Notes: a model not told the origin generated them from the letters alone. A stretch of DNA of 64,000 nucleotides from Sulfitobacter litoralis (GCF_900103185.1 NZ_FNJD01000020.1:1-64000); one strand, 5' to 3'; positions 1 through 8,389 are shown, numbered from the stretch's first letter. Program-made: numbers and translations.

Positions 1-2
1 GT

Positions 3-434
3 GCTCAGGGTAAGATGAACGTCGCCTCGCTCATTGAGCGGAAAACCCGCTTCGCCGTCCTGTTCCGTAACAACGACCGCAGCACAACGCATCTGATGGA
101 CAAGCTAATGACTGTGATGGAACCCCTGCCCCAAACGGCCCGTAAATCGATCACCTTTGATAGAGGTATTGAGTTTAGGAATTGGCGCAAGCTGGAACCT
201 GGAATCGGAACCGAGGCATGGTTCTGTGATCCGCAAGCCCCGTGGCAAAAGGGTTCCGTCGAAAACCTGAACAAGCGTGCGCGGCGCTACTTACCAAGAG
301 ATGCGCCTGTGGCCGCGCTCTCAAATCAAGATATGAAGTCGATTTGCGACCGCTTGAACGGCACGCCCAGAAAGTGTCTGGGATGGCGCACACCAACGGA
401 AGCATTCAGGGAAGAACTCATGAAACTAAGATAG
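3..434 (+). CDS. IS30-family transposase, C-terminal part (cut by window edge)
   Basis: The reading frame is open from the first bases of the window, so the N-terminal part lies outside. What remains is the second half of a DDE integrase-type catalytic core. An acidic residue sits in TFDRGIEF, and the closing segment PWQKGSVENLNKR carries the catalytic Glu of IS30-type transposases. The end KCLGWRTPTEAF is typical of this family. The internal ATG at position 15 is not the true start. The right end of the element should lie in the gap before the next gene (which ends at 551), but I could not place a terminal repeat because the partner end is not visible. The family assignment is firm; whether the element is intact cannot be judged. 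Confidence 0.85.
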   Translation, partial: AQGKMNVASLIERKTRFAVLFRNNDRSTTHLMDKLMTVMEPLPQTARKSITFDRGIEFRNWRKLEPGIGTEAWFCDPQAPWQKGSVENLNKRARRYLPRDAPVAALSNQDMKSICDRLNGTPRKCLGWRTPTEAFREELMKLR

Positions 435-550
435 CGGTAACCGTCGCAACGACCCTTGAGAATCCACTTAGCTTTACGCCCCGTAGCTCCATTTCGGGAC
501 ATATCTTTGCCAATCGCACCCATGACCCGCGGCGTAGTCCATACCCACCT

Positions 551-1567
551 TCACCCAGTCGATATCACCTTCACGCTGCTGCGGTGTAGCACCGTTAGAA
601 TAGATGACGTCGCGCTGCCTTCTTGGAAGGCGTCAATTGATTGTACCCAGGTATCATTGTCCCAATGCAGCGTCAGATGTCGGCGTTTTGGCTCGTATTC
701 AGCTGTGAACAGCGTGCCAAACCCATCGGCATACCGATCCTGCTTTAGGGGCGCTTGGGTGAATTGCTGCGCAAGACCGGCGGGACCAGGTCCCTCGGAT
801 AAGAGACTAATAAGGCGTTTTGACCGCTCAAACGTTCGCGTAAAACCGCCGCGATCGGGGGTACTGCCGTCAGTCTGATGGTTCGTCGCAACAAGACGCG
901 GCTGCACTTTGGCACCTCCGCCCGCGTATAGCTCGACGCTCGCGGCGGCTCCATCGGCATCCGCAACCACTACGTTATAGGGCATATGGGACGGCACCCG
1001 CTGCAACACCCGCAGGGCCTCAGGGACTGTTTTACAGGTCTCTAGGACATAGCGCAGGATCGTCGTGATGCCAAAACCACGGCCGGTTTCTTGTCGCCCA
1101 CCATAGGCCAGCGCGATGCTGAGGCCTGCGTCGTTGATACCGTCAGACAGCCCCCAGAGGAACTCGACCATGCCCATGACGGGGCGGCCGGTCCAGGCAC
1201 TGTGCAACAGCAACCCTTCGTTTAAGTCTGGCGATAGATCGTAATTACGCACAAGCCGGATGTCGTCCCGCGATGTGGCAACCGCCAGCGAGCAGCCCCC
1301 CAGATAGCTAGGAGGGCACCATGTCGACAAAAAACGCGCAGCGCGATCTGATCCTCCAGCCAAATCCTTAAGCTTTGCGTGAACAGGGACTAACTCGGGC
1401 ATATACTGCTGTAACGCGGCTTCGCAGGCAGTGCGGTCGGGGCCGGTATCGCCGCCACGTGCGGTGAACCACGCCTCGTAGGCAGGCCATGAACGGTCCC
1501 AGCGGGCGGCCCACTTTGCTCCCGGGGTGGCTTCGCTGATTGCGTCAAACGTAAGGGAGTGCGTCAT
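551..1567 (-). CDS. C45-family autoproteolytic acyltransferase/hydrolase (Ntn-hydrolase fold)
   Basis: A 338-residue protein resembling the acyl-CoA:6-aminopenicillanate acyltransferase family (peptidase C45). These enzymes self-cleave before a Cys that becomes the N-terminal nucleophile. The likely nucleophile is Cys92 in YLGGCSLA, followed by RNYDL near 107-111, matching the family's C-S-x-n-R-N-x-D pattern. GINDAGLSIA and VATNHQ further on also fit. The ATG has an AAGGG ribosome site and lies 1 base past the stop of the upstream esterase gene, so both are probably one operon. The natural substrate is unknown; amide or N-acyl hydrolysis is an inference. The last 20 or so residues look unlike a normal domain end, and the IS30 element ends nearby, so a rearranged 3' end is possible. 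Confidence 0.75.
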   Translation of the reverse strand: MTHSLTFDAISEATPGAKWAARWDRSWPAYEAWFTARGGDTGPDRTACEAALQQYMPELVPVHAKLKDLAGGSDRAARFLSTWCPPSYLGGCSLAVATSRDDIRLVRNYDLSPDLNEGLLLHSAWTGRPVMGMVEFLWGLSDGINDAGLSIALAYGGRQETGRGFGITTILRYVLETCKTVPEALRVLQRVPSHMPYNVVVADADGAAASVELYAGGGAKVQPRLVATNHQTDGSTPDRGGFTRTFERSKRLISLLSEGPGPAGLAQQFTQAPLKQDRYADGFGTLFTAEYEPKRRHLTLHWDNDTWVQSIDAFQEGSATSSILTVLHRSSVKVISTG

Positions 1568-1568
1568 A

Positions 1569-2639
1569 TCAAGCGCCCTTCGACGGCAACTCGAGGAAAA
1601 ACCTTATCATCTCGCGGCTGGCGTTTGGCCCTGTCGGGTCCGTGTACGACCCTGCGCTGTCGCCCCCCGACCACGCATGAGCAAGGCCCGTGATGGACCA
1701 CTGCTCTCTTACCGCGTGGCCTTTCGGGGCCAAGATCGTGCGACGGGTAAAGCTGCGCCCGTCAGTCTCGCCATCGTCCATCACCTCTGTCCCCGCGGGA
1801 GGCGTCTTGGCAATCGCATCTGCATTGGTTGCGTGAACGGTGGTGTCAGCGTCGCCCTGAAAGATGATGGTCGGAATGAAATCGCCCGTGTTAGAGCCTG
1901 TTGCCCCCTGCCCCATGGCTGCGAAAGCCGATGGCACATCGCGGGCCGCCTGATAGGGCAGCCCCGAATGCGCCCCGACCGCGTCGAATACATCGGGGTA
2001 AGTCTGCCCCAGCACGACGGCCATCGCGGCCCCCGCAGAAAGCCCGGCCACAAAGCTAAGCCCCTTTGGAATGGCATGGTCCCGCTGCACCTGTTGCATC
2101 AGCCCTGCAAGGATCACGGGTTCACCCGCGCCGCGCATTTGGTCGCCCGGATCGAACCACTTCCAGCAGTTTTGCATATTCGCGATCCGCGATTGCGCCG
2201 GATACACAAGGATAAGCCCGTAGTCATCCGCCAGCTGGTTCATGCCTGTACCCTTGGCAAAATCAACCGGGGACTGCTTGCAGCCGTGGAGCATCATCAC
2301 CGCCCCTTTCGGCGCTGACCCGTTGAGGTTGGGGACATAAATCCGATACTCTCGGCTGCCCGCGGTACAGCTGAAAGTACCGCTGTCGAATGTCGCACCT
2401 TGGGGGAGTTCGGGTTCTGTCGTGTCGCCGCCGGTCAAAGCCGATTGCGCCAATCCAGCGAGTGTGTCGCGCAGGCCGCGGCCAACTTTAGCTCTAGCAA
2501 AGGGATTTTTAGCGGTTTTAGTCGCAATACCACCCCCTACGCCGAGCGCATTCTGGATCGCTTCGGTTGCCGCTTTGGGGTTTCCCCCGCGCACAAGTTT
2601 CCCGGCACGGCGCATGGCCGCGTTGAAATCATCTGTCAT
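1569..2639 (-). CDS. PHB-depolymerase-family esterase (alpha/beta hydrolase)
   Basis: A 356-residue alpha/beta hydrolase of the extracellular poly(3-hydroxybutyrate) depolymerase/feruloyl-esterase type. After an Ala/Lys-rich N-terminal stretch of about 90 residues the catalytic domain begins. The oxyanion region is MLHGCKQSP (116-124), the nucleophile Ser201 is in GLSAGAAM, the acid is Asp263 or Asp265 in QGDADTTV, and His321 is in GLAHAWSGG. No clear signal peptide is seen, so secretion is uncertain. The ATG has an AAAGGA site. It follows an RHH regulator gene by 30 bases and precedes the C45-type hydrolase by 1 base. Proteins of this family are often loosely called PHB depolymerases; the true substrate could be another ester. 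Confidence 0.85.
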   Translation of the reverse strand: MTDDFNAAMRRAGKLVRGGNPKAATEAIQNALGVGGGIATKTAKNPFARAKVGRGLRDTLAGLAQSALTGGDTTEPELPQGATFDSGTFSCTAGSREYRIYVPNLNGSAPKGAVMMLHGCKQSPVDFAKGTGMNQLADDYGLILVYPAQSRIANMQNCWKWFDPGDQMRGAGEPVILAGLMQQVQRDHAIPKGLSFVAGLSAGAAMAVVLGQTYPDVFDAVGAHSGLPYQAARDVPSAFAAMGQGATGSNTGDFIPTIIFQGDADTTVHATNADAIAKTPPAGTEVMDDGETDGRSFTRRTILAPKGHAVREQWSITGLAHAWSGGDSAGSYTDPTGPNASREMIRFFLELPSKGA

Positions 2640-2669
2640 GTCGCATTCCTTTAAAGGATTAAGCCGGTC

Positions 2670-3086
2670 TTAACTGATCCGGTCGCCGAGTGCTTTTTTG
2701 ACGTCTGTGCTGGCTTGAAGCGCCCCCAGCACATGAATGGAACCAATCGTGGCGCGTGCGAGTTCCGGTGTGACGTCACGTGCGATACGCGCAAGCCCCA
2801 CGACTTTGATGTGCAGGACCTCATTCGCGGCTTGCACGGCTTCAAGATCTGCGAGGGTGTAGTCGCGCAGGCCCATCTCCATCGTGTGCCGTTCTATCGA
2901 CCGTGTGACCGTATCGGACTGGTGGTCCAACTGCTTGCGGATCGCTGTACGGATAAAATCGCTGCGGTTGGAATAGAACCCCTCCTGTACCAGCAGATCG
3001 ATCCGACCCAGATCAACAAAGCCCAGGTTAATGGTAATTTTCTCGTTTTCGGGCTGTTTGTCTCGTAGCTGCCTGACGTTGTTCAT
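2670..3086 (-). CDS. Ribbon-helix-helix (CopG-like) transcriptional regulator
   Basis: A 138-residue protein with an N-terminal ribbon-helix-helix DNA-binding domain: ITINLGFVDLGRIDLLVQEGFYSNRSDFIRTAIRKQL spans roughly residues 17-53 (strand, helix, turn with the typical SNRSDFIR, helix). The remaining 85 residues are helical and probably form a multimerisation or ligand domain. It is the first gene of a three-gene operon with an esterase and a C45-type hydrolase. A 7-2-7 palindrome just upstream of the start (3096-3111) overlaps the ribosome-site region, which suggests autoregulation. The DNA-binding call rests on the fold signature; the effector is unknown. Confidence 0.8.
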   Translation of the reverse strand: MNNVRQLRDKQPENEKITINLGFVDLGRIDLLVQEGFYSNRSDFIRTAIRKQLDHQSDTVTRSIERHTMEMGLRDYTLADLEAVQAANEVLHIKVVGLARIARDVTPELARATIGSIHVLGALQASTDVKKALGDRIS

Positions 3087-3095
3087 ATCGATTCT

Positions 3096-3111
3096 CCATC
3101 CATGTGGATGG
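3096..3111. promoter_or_regulatory. Palindrome CCATCCA-N2-TGGATGG, candidate RHH operator
   Basis: Perfect 7-base inverted repeat with a 2-base centre, ten bases upstream of the RHH regulator start. On the minus strand its second arm runs into the GGAG-like ribosome site. RHH proteins bind short palindromes as paired dimers and commonly repress their own operon, so this is the best operator candidate for the three-gene operon at 551-3086. Binding is inference. Confidence 0.5.
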
Positions 3112-3164
3112 TATATGGCATCCGATACGCAGATTGCAATGGGTGCCCGATCTTTCTGGCCGCT

Positions 3165-4586
3165 TCAATCCAGCAGTTTTACCGCCATGGCTAGATCGTC
3201 CCTAAACTGGGCCGTTGCATCGGCTTTGGCTTTAGGATCTGGAAGGCGCAGCAGATAAGACGGGTGTAGGGTTAACAAAATAGGCGTGCCGGATGCGGTT
3301 TGTTCGACCGTGCCCCGCCGCGACAAGATACCCGCGCGGCGCCCCGTTAGCCCTTCGGCGGCGGTGGCCCCCATCCCAAGCAGCAATTTGGGACGTACCT
3401 GCGCGATCTCTGCGTCCAGCCACCACCGGCAATGCTGAATCTCTGACCCGTTGGGAGATTGGTGCAAGCGCCGCTTACCGCGCGGGGTGAACTTAAAATG
3501 CTTTACGGCATTGGTGACAAACGTCTTGTGTCGCTCCAGCCCCGCCTGCCCCGCAATCTTGTCAAACAGCTGCCCCGCCGGACCAACGAAGGGTCGCCCG
3601 CTAAGGTCCTCCTGATCGCCGGGCTGCTCCCCTACGACCATCAGGTCAGCGTCCATCGGCCCCTCGCCCGGTACAGCTTGTGTTGCGTTGCAATGCAGGG
3701 GGCAACGGGTGCAGGCCGCGATATCTTTGGCCAATGCGTCTTTCGGCCCCTCCCACGCCGATTGATGTGCGGCAAGCTGCGCTTGTACTTGTGCCATGCG
3801 CGCAGGTGGCAGCGAGGGTGCGGCCTCTGCCATCGCCCGCGCGCGGGCGGGGGCTTCGGCAATCATCTGGGGAATAAACGCCGCTTCGGGCATGTTCTTC
3901 CAGTATTTCTTTGGCATCTCTGACTGCATGGCTTTGACCATCAACCGGGCAGGATTAAAGATATTCTGGAAATAGGTGATCCACAGCTGCTCGCTTGCGT
4001 CTTCGGGCAGCGCTGGCTTTTCCTGTCCTTCGCGGAATGACAGCGACCCATTTTCGAACACGGCAGACACATCCGGCGTGAAGATACGCCAATCCATATC
4101 GCTGAAACGGCGGACAAAGAAATCGGCGGTAGGCTCTACCGTGTGATACGTGGGCTCGAACCACGCGGCAAAGGACCGCCGCGGCGCGTCTTCGACCCCG
4201 ATCTCGCGGAAGCGCACGAATGCTTTCATCTTATGTTGGCAGCGATGCACGTTCTTTTCCATCGATCGCAGGCGTGACAAATCGGCGTCGCCGCGGTCCG
4301 TCATGAGATGCGGGGCATCTTTCAAACGCCACAAAAATGCATAGAGCCGCGCAAAGCGTTCAGGATCGCTATGCCAGACGACGGTGCTCGCCATCGAAAT
4401 AAAGCTACGCGGTACAGTGACGTGCCCTGCCGGTCGGACCGGCCGAACCTCACCAAACAGATCGGGTGCAGTGGTGGTATCGCCCCACAGGATCGCTTCG
4501 GGCGGGATGCCCGCTGCTAGAAACTGACGCGCCGCATCACGCCACGCCTGCGCCGTGCCAATCGGGGGCATCACTGCGCGGTGCAT
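3165..4586 (-). CDS. udgX: DUF4130-UdgX fusion, uracil-DNA binding/repair protein
   Basis: A 473-residue fusion. Residues 1 to about 260 match the DUF4130 domain found in DNA-metabolism proteins that accompany a radical SAM partner. Residues about 285-473 are a family-4-like uracil-DNA glycosylase of the UdgX type. Visible motifs are iron-sulfur cysteines (C292, C295; C386 later), GEQPGDQEDLSGRPFVGPAG (319-338), the UdgX-specific loop KRRLHQSP (371-378) with His375, and LTLHPSYLLR (439-447). In characterised UdgX the loop His forms a covalent bond to the abasic site after uracil removal. Its ATG overlaps the stop of the radical SAM gene as TGATG, so the two are translationally coupled. A LexA box lies upstream of the operon. 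Confidence 0.93.
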   Translation of the reverse strand: MHRAVMPPIGTAQAWRDAARQFLAAGIPPEAILWGDTTTAPDLFGEVRPVRPAGHVTVPRSFISMASTVVWHSDPERFARLYAFLWRLKDAPHLMTDRGDADLSRLRSMEKNVHRCQHKMKAFVRFREIGVEDAPRRSFAAWFEPTYHTVEPTADFFVRRFSDMDWRIFTPDVSAVFENGSLSFREGQEKPALPEDASEQLWITYFQNIFNPARLMVKAMQSEMPKKYWKNMPEAAFIPQMIAEAPARARAMAEAAPSLPPARMAQVQAQLAAHQSAWEGPKDALAKDIAACTRCPLHCNATQAVPGEGPMDADLMVVGEQPGDQEDLSGRPFVGPAGQLFDKIAGQAGLERHKTFVTNAVKHFKFTPRGKRRLHQSPNGSEIQHCRWWLDAEIAQVRPKLLLGMGATAAEGLTGRRAGILSRRGTVEQTASGTPILLTLHPSYLLRLPDPKAKADATAQFRDDLAMAVKLLD

Positions 4587-5821
4587 CAGAACAATGTCAG
4601 CTGTTCGGGCGGCGGCGCAAAACGCGCACGCAGGTCAAGGCTGTCGGTCAACCCACCGGGGGACCAGCCGCCCGCTGTGATAAAACTGCGCGCCTTTTTC
4701 ATCGACGCACCCATGCGGATCAGATCTTCGTAGCGCAGGGCGCGGTGGCAGCGCGTTGACAGGATCCGGTTCACCGTCTTCACCCCGAACCCCGGTACGC
4801 GCAGCAGCATTTCGCGAGTGGCACGGTTCACATCCAGCGGAAACACCTCGCGGTGCACCAAAGCCCAGGCCAGTTTTGGATCTACTTCAAGATCAAGGTT
4901 CCCGTCCGCCGTGACCGACGTGATTTCGTCCAGTTGGAAATCATAGAAACGCAGCAACCAATCCGCTTGATAGAGCCGATGTTCGCGCTGCAAGGGCGGT
5001 CGGATCAGCGGGAGCTTGGACGAACTGTCCGAGATCGGTGAGAAAGCCGAATAATATACGCGCTTGAGTTTATAGCTGGAATAGAGCCGTGTTGACTGGC
5101 CCAGAATGGCGGCATCATTTGACCCGTCTGCCCCGATGATCATCTGCGTCGATTGGCCCGCCGGCGCAAACCGTGGGGGGCGTTTACCGGTGTGGGATTT
5201 GTCCTTCGACACTTCCTTGCGCAGCCGGAAATCCGCCATCGCCTTGCGGATCTGCTCAGGCTTCTTTTCCGGCGCATATTGTTGAACGGCAGCATCCGTT
5301 GGCAGCTCGACATTGATCGACAACCGGTCCGCCAACAGCCCCGCTTCGGCGATCAGCTCGGGGGCCGCATCAGGGATGGTTTTGAGGTGGATATAGCCGC
5401 GAAAGTTTTCCTCGTGGCGCAGCTTGCGCGCGATTTGCACCATGTCCGACATGGTGGCGTCCGGCGACCGGATCACGCCCGAGGACAGAAACAGACCTTC
5501 GATATAATTGCGGCGATAAAACTCGATGGTCAGTTTGACCACTTCATCGACACTAAACCGCGCCCGCGTCACGTTCGACGAGGCCCGATTGATGCAATAG
5601 CTGCAATCATAGATGCAAAAGTTCGTCATCAGGATTTTCAGCAACGAGATACAGCGCCCATCCGGCGCATAGGCGTGACAAATGCCCGACCCCTCGTTCG
5701 AGCCAAGCCCCTTACCATCGCGCGAGTCGCGCTTTGTCGACCCCGAAGAGGCACATGACGCATCATATTTTGCCGCGTCGCTGAGGATCGCCAGTTTTTG
5801 TTCTACAGTTTGTTTAGCCAT
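4586..5821 (-). CDS. Putative DNA modification/repair radical SAM protein
   Basis: A 411-residue radical SAM enzyme with the CxxxCxxC cluster motif CIYDCSYC (C69, C73, C76). The C-terminal part has a helix-hairpin-helix-like segment, LLRVPGFGVKTVNRIL (about 325-340), typical of DNA-binding proteins. This architecture matches the radical SAM family that co-occurs with UdgX/DUF4130 proteins, and here the fusion gene follows directly (TGATG overlap). The enzyme presumably acts on damaged or modified DNA bases, but the reaction is not established. Transcription very likely starts just upstream, within or next to a perfect GTTC-N7-GTTC LexA box at 5824-5838, which implies SOS induction. Confidence 0.9.
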   Translation of the reverse strand: MAKQTVEQKLAILSDAAKYDASCASSGSTKRDSRDGKGLGSNEGSGICHAYAPDGRCISLLKILMTNFCIYDCSYCINRASSNVTRARFSVDEVVKLTIEFYRRNYIEGLFLSSGVIRSPDATMSDMVQIARKLRHEENFRGYIHLKTIPDAAPELIAEAGLLADRLSINVELPTDAAVQQYAPEKKPEQIRKAMADFRLRKEVSKDKSHTGKRPPRFAPAGQSTQMIIGADGSNDAAILGQSTRLYSSYKLKRVYYSAFSPISDSSSKLPLIRPPLQREHRLYQADWLLRFYDFQLDEITSVTADGNLDLEVDPKLAWALVHREVFPLDVNRATREMLLRVPGFGVKTVNRILSTRCHRALRYEDLIRMGASMKKARSFITAGGWSPGGLTDSLDLRARFAPPPEQLTLF

Positions 5822-5823
5822 AC

Positions 5824-5838
5824 GTTCACTATATGTTC
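5824..5838. promoter_or_regulatory. LexA (SOS) box, GTTC-N7-GTTC
   Basis: The direct repeat GTTC-ACTATAT-GTTC lies 3 bases upstream of the radical SAM start codon. GTTC-N7-GTTC is the known alphaproteobacterial LexA target. A third GTTC follows at 5841-5844. The position directly over the start region and the DNA-repair function of the operon both support a functional SOS operator. Confidence 0.8.
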
Positions 5839-5924
5839 ACGTTCGGCCGATGTCACGCCCCTTGATGGGCCCACCCCTGCGCCGCAGTGTCGCGGCGCGC
5901 GGGATTCTGCTTATACTTCGCGTT

Positions 5925-6296
5925 TTAGGTTTCCAACGTGGGATAGAGGCGCCGCAGGGTCTCAACCAGTTTTTCACTGCTGACCGGCTTTTTAACGACG
6001 CGGTCTTCTGGCCCGAGAAAGCTGATCTGATCCGCATCATAGGCTGTGATGAACACGAACGGTATGCCACGTTCGCGCAGGATATCGGCCACGGGCTTGG
6101 AGGTCTTATTCGGACCGAGGTTCACATCCAGAAACGCGATGTCGATATCGCCCTTACGGGCTTTCTCTTTTGCATCTTCAAGATGGATACTGGGCCCAAC
6201 AACGTTAAAGCCGATGTCTTCCAAAAGGTCGGTCATCTCGAAGGCGACAACGACCTCATCTTCGACGATGAAAATATTCTGAGGTGTATCTGTCAT
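5925..6296 (-). CDS. Single-domain response regulator
   Basis: A 123-residue receiver domain without an output domain. The acidic pocket is EDE near residue 12, the phospho-acceptor is Asp57 in FLDVNL, Thr/Ala follows in FITAYD, and the conserved Lys is in VVKKP. The start at 6296 is preferred over an in-frame upstream codon because its ATG overlaps the stop of the HWE kinase gene by 4 bases (ATGA). The pair is therefore co-transcribed. A stand-alone receiver next to an HWE kinase usually acts as phosphate sink or relay; in alphaproteobacteria such pairs often feed the general stress response, but no PhyR or sigma gene is seen here. Confidence 0.9.
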   Translation of the reverse strand: MTDTPQNIFIVEDEVVVAFEMTDLLEDIGFNVVGPSIHLEDAKEKARKGDIDIAFLDVNLGPNKTSKPVADILRERGIPFVFITAYDADQISFLGPEDRVVKKPVSSEKLVETLRRLYPTLET

Positions 6297-7396
6297 TGTG
6301 GTGCCTGTTCTTCCATTTGTTGCAGCATCGTTAAATGCCATTCGTATCCGCCTGACCCAAAGATCGTGTCGATCTTGCCGCCAGTTTCAGCCTCAAGGGC
6401 CCGTCCGGTGATAAAACTGCCAAATCCGGTTTCGCTCGGTTTCTCGGCCGCGGGGCCGCCGCTTTCTACCCAGTGAAGCTCAAGGGTGGAACCCTCAGGG
6501 GTATCATGCTGTTCCCAAGTTAGTTTCACTATTCCGTCAGGAACCGACAACGCACCGTATTTCACGGCGTTCGTGGCCAGCTCGTAAAATGCCATCGACA
6601 ACGACAAGGCCTGACGCGAAGGCAGCTCTGTCGCGGGGCCCGAGGTCTTAATGCGTCCACCGCCAATGGGTTCCAGCACATCGTTGGCCACCTCTTCGAT
6701 ACCGGCGCGGTCCCACGTGGTGCCGACCAGTTTCGAATGCGCCGTGGCATAGGCGTTCAGACGTTGATCGATCGTTTCGCGAATATTGCGGTGAATGCTC
6801 ATCTTGCGCAGGGATTGGCTGACAATAGACTTCACCACACTAAAGGCGTTCTTCACGCGGTGGTTAAGCTCTGCAATGAGGATGTTCTGCGCCTCGCGCA
6901 ATCGGCGCTCTTCGTCGATGTCGATCAGGGCGACGGTGGCTCCGATGCGTTCGCCATCACCGTTCAACACCGGCTCGCCGATTATACGTAACCAGAACCG
7001 CGTGCCATCGCCCCGCTGGTAATGAACGTCGATTTCAGCGTGATCCTGATTGCCCTCGATGACGCGCGCCAATGGATACTCGTGGCTTTCAACACGCCGC
7101 CCATCGGCATGATACGAGATCCATTCACCATAGGACGTGACATCATCGGAAAGAATGACTTTGTGGCCGACCATTTTCTCGACATGGCTGTTGCCATACA
7201 CGATCTGGCCATCCGCATCCGCCATAACGACCCCGACGGGTACCGTTTCCATCACAGCTTCAAGGAAGTTCAACCGGTTCAATGCGTGCTGCGCCTTCTT
7301 CTTTTTGCGCGCGTCCGTGTTAGAATTGTTTGCCGCCAGCTCATCATGCAGATGCAAAAGCTCTGTCGCCATCTTATCGGGGGACTGTGTCGGCAT
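6293..7396 (-). CDS. PAS-domain HWE-family sensor histidine kinase
   Basis: A 367-residue soluble kinase. After a charged coiled N-terminus, a PAS domain covers roughly 43-160 (VGVVMADADGQIVYGN, and a PAC-like end ATVALIDIDEERR). The dimerisation helix has ELNHRVKN with the phospho-accepting His179. The ATPase domain carries YELATNAVKYGAL (271-283) and the diagnostic HWVESGGP (308-315). No membrane segment is seen, so it senses a cytoplasmic cue through PAS, perhaps light, redox or a small ligand. It is coupled to the following response regulator gene by an ATGA overlap. The missing Cys of LOV domains argues against a LOV photosensor. Confidence 0.9.
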   Translation of the reverse strand: MPTQSPDKMATELLHLHDELAANNSNTDARKKKKAQHALNRLNFLEAVMETVPVGVVMADADGQIVYGNSHVEKMVGHKVILSDDVTSYGEWISYHADGRRVESHEYPLARVIEGNQDHAEIDVHYQRGDGTRFWLRIIGEPVLNGDGERIGATVALIDIDEERRLREAQNILIAELNHRVKNAFSVVKSIVSQSLRKMSIHRNIRETIDQRLNAYATAHSKLVGTTWDRAGIEEVANDVLEPIGGGRIKTSGPATELPSRQALSLSMAFYELATNAVKYGALSVPDGIVKLTWEQHDTPEGSTLELHWVESGGPAAEKPSETGFGSFITGRALEAETGGKIDTIFGSGGYEWHLTMLQQMEEQAPQ

Positions 7397-7482
7397 CGTA
7401 ATTCCTAGATTTTCAAAATACTGCGTGGTTGGAAATAGCCTGTCGGGGGCTGATGTCTAGGGTAACACAGGTGTTTTGCCCC

Positions 7483-8367
7483 CTAGTCATGGACATCGCC
7501 CGACAAGCCCTGCTGAATCAGCGCCGCCACAAGCGCTGCCAAGACCTCTGCCCGGCGCGACGCGACCCGCTGCACCAGCCCCAAACGACGATGGATAGGC
7601 GGTGCACCAAAGGGAAACCAATCAAGCGAGGCTGACTCCGCGTCATGCAGCGCGATCTGCGGAATAATCGCGAACCCCAGCCCTGCCCGCACGCAGCCCA
7701 CTATGGCAGGCATTGTGTTGACCGACACGATCTGGCGCGGCGCAGCCCCAAGGCGGGCGATCTCTGTGTCGATCTGACGCGCCAGCGGCACCTGCGTACG
7801 GTACCGGATATAGGGCATATCGCGGATCAGATCATCAATGCTCAACGTCCCTGTCCCCGGCGGCGTCAGCACGATCAGCGGTTCGGTCAGCACGGGTGTC
7901 CACCGCAAGCTGCTGGGGACGGCAACGTGATCGGCCACAACGGCAGCATCCAGCTGCCCCGACACAACTTCGCTCATTAACTCCTCAGAGACGCCGACGC
8001 GCAGGCGAAAGTTAAGATGCGGAAAGCTGGCGCTCAGAGTTGCAAGAGCTTGTGGCACCAGCGAATTCGCCCCCGTCCGCAACGACCCAAGCGCCACGGT
8101 GCCGCGCATTTGCTCGCCTGCGACCGACGCTTTGGTGTCCGACACGATCTGCAGGATTGACTGGGCGGCGCGCACCATCTCGGCACCTTTGGTGGTCAAG
8201 GCGGGCGGGCGTCGCGTGCGGTCAAACAGTTGTGTACCGATCTCAGCCTCAAGTGCAGCGATCTGCTGGCTCACGGCAGAGGCGGTCAGGTTCACCGCCT
8301 GCGCCGCTGCAGCAAAGCCACCGCGCTGGCTAATGGCCAATAAAGTCTCGAGCTGACGTGTATCCAT
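7483..8367 (-). CDS. LysR-family transcriptional regulator
   Basis: A 294-residue LysR-type protein. The winged HTH is at residues 1-60 (MDTRQLETLLAISQRGG, ASAVSQQIAALEAEIG, LFDR). The remainder is the substrate-sensing domain. It is transcribed divergently from the tctCBA-ggt operon, the usual arrangement for a LysR activator and its target. The shared gap of 133 bases holds a partial palindrome TAAGCAATGCTAA (8377-8389). The inducer is likely the TctC substrate or a derivative; this is inferred from position only. Confidence 0.92.
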   Translation of the reverse strand: MDTRQLETLLAISQRGGFAAAAQAVNLTASAVSQQIAALEAEIGTQLFDRTRRPPALTTKGAEMVRAAQSILQIVSDTKASVAGEQMRGTVALGSLRTGANSLVPQALATLSASFPHLNFRLRVGVSEELMSEVVSGQLDAAVVADHVAVPSSLRWTPVLTEPLIVLTPPGTGTLSIDDLIRDMPYIRYRTQVPLARQIDTEIARLGAAPRQIVSVNTMPAIVGCVRAGLGFAIIPQIALHDAESASLDWFPFGAPPIHRRLGLVQRVASRRAEVLAALVAALIQQGLSGDVHD

Positions 8368-8376
8368 CCCTTAAGG

Positions 8377-8389
8377 TAAGCAATGCTAA
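8377..8389. promoter_or_regulatory. Possible LysR-type operator TAAGCAATGCTAA
   Basis: The AGCA-A-TGCT core is symmetric, sits 10 bases upstream of the lysR start in the divergent gap to tctC, and roughly fits the interrupted-dyad form of LysR sites. It is one short palindrome, so confidence is low. Confidence 0.3.

Noticed and set aside
1..550. Complete IS30 element with target duplication
   Set aside because: The left end is outside the window and no terminal repeat could be paired, so only a partial transposase is reported.
6293..7396. LOV-type blue-light kinase
   Set aside because: The PAS domain lacks the NCRFLQ-like Cys motif required for flavin photochemistry.
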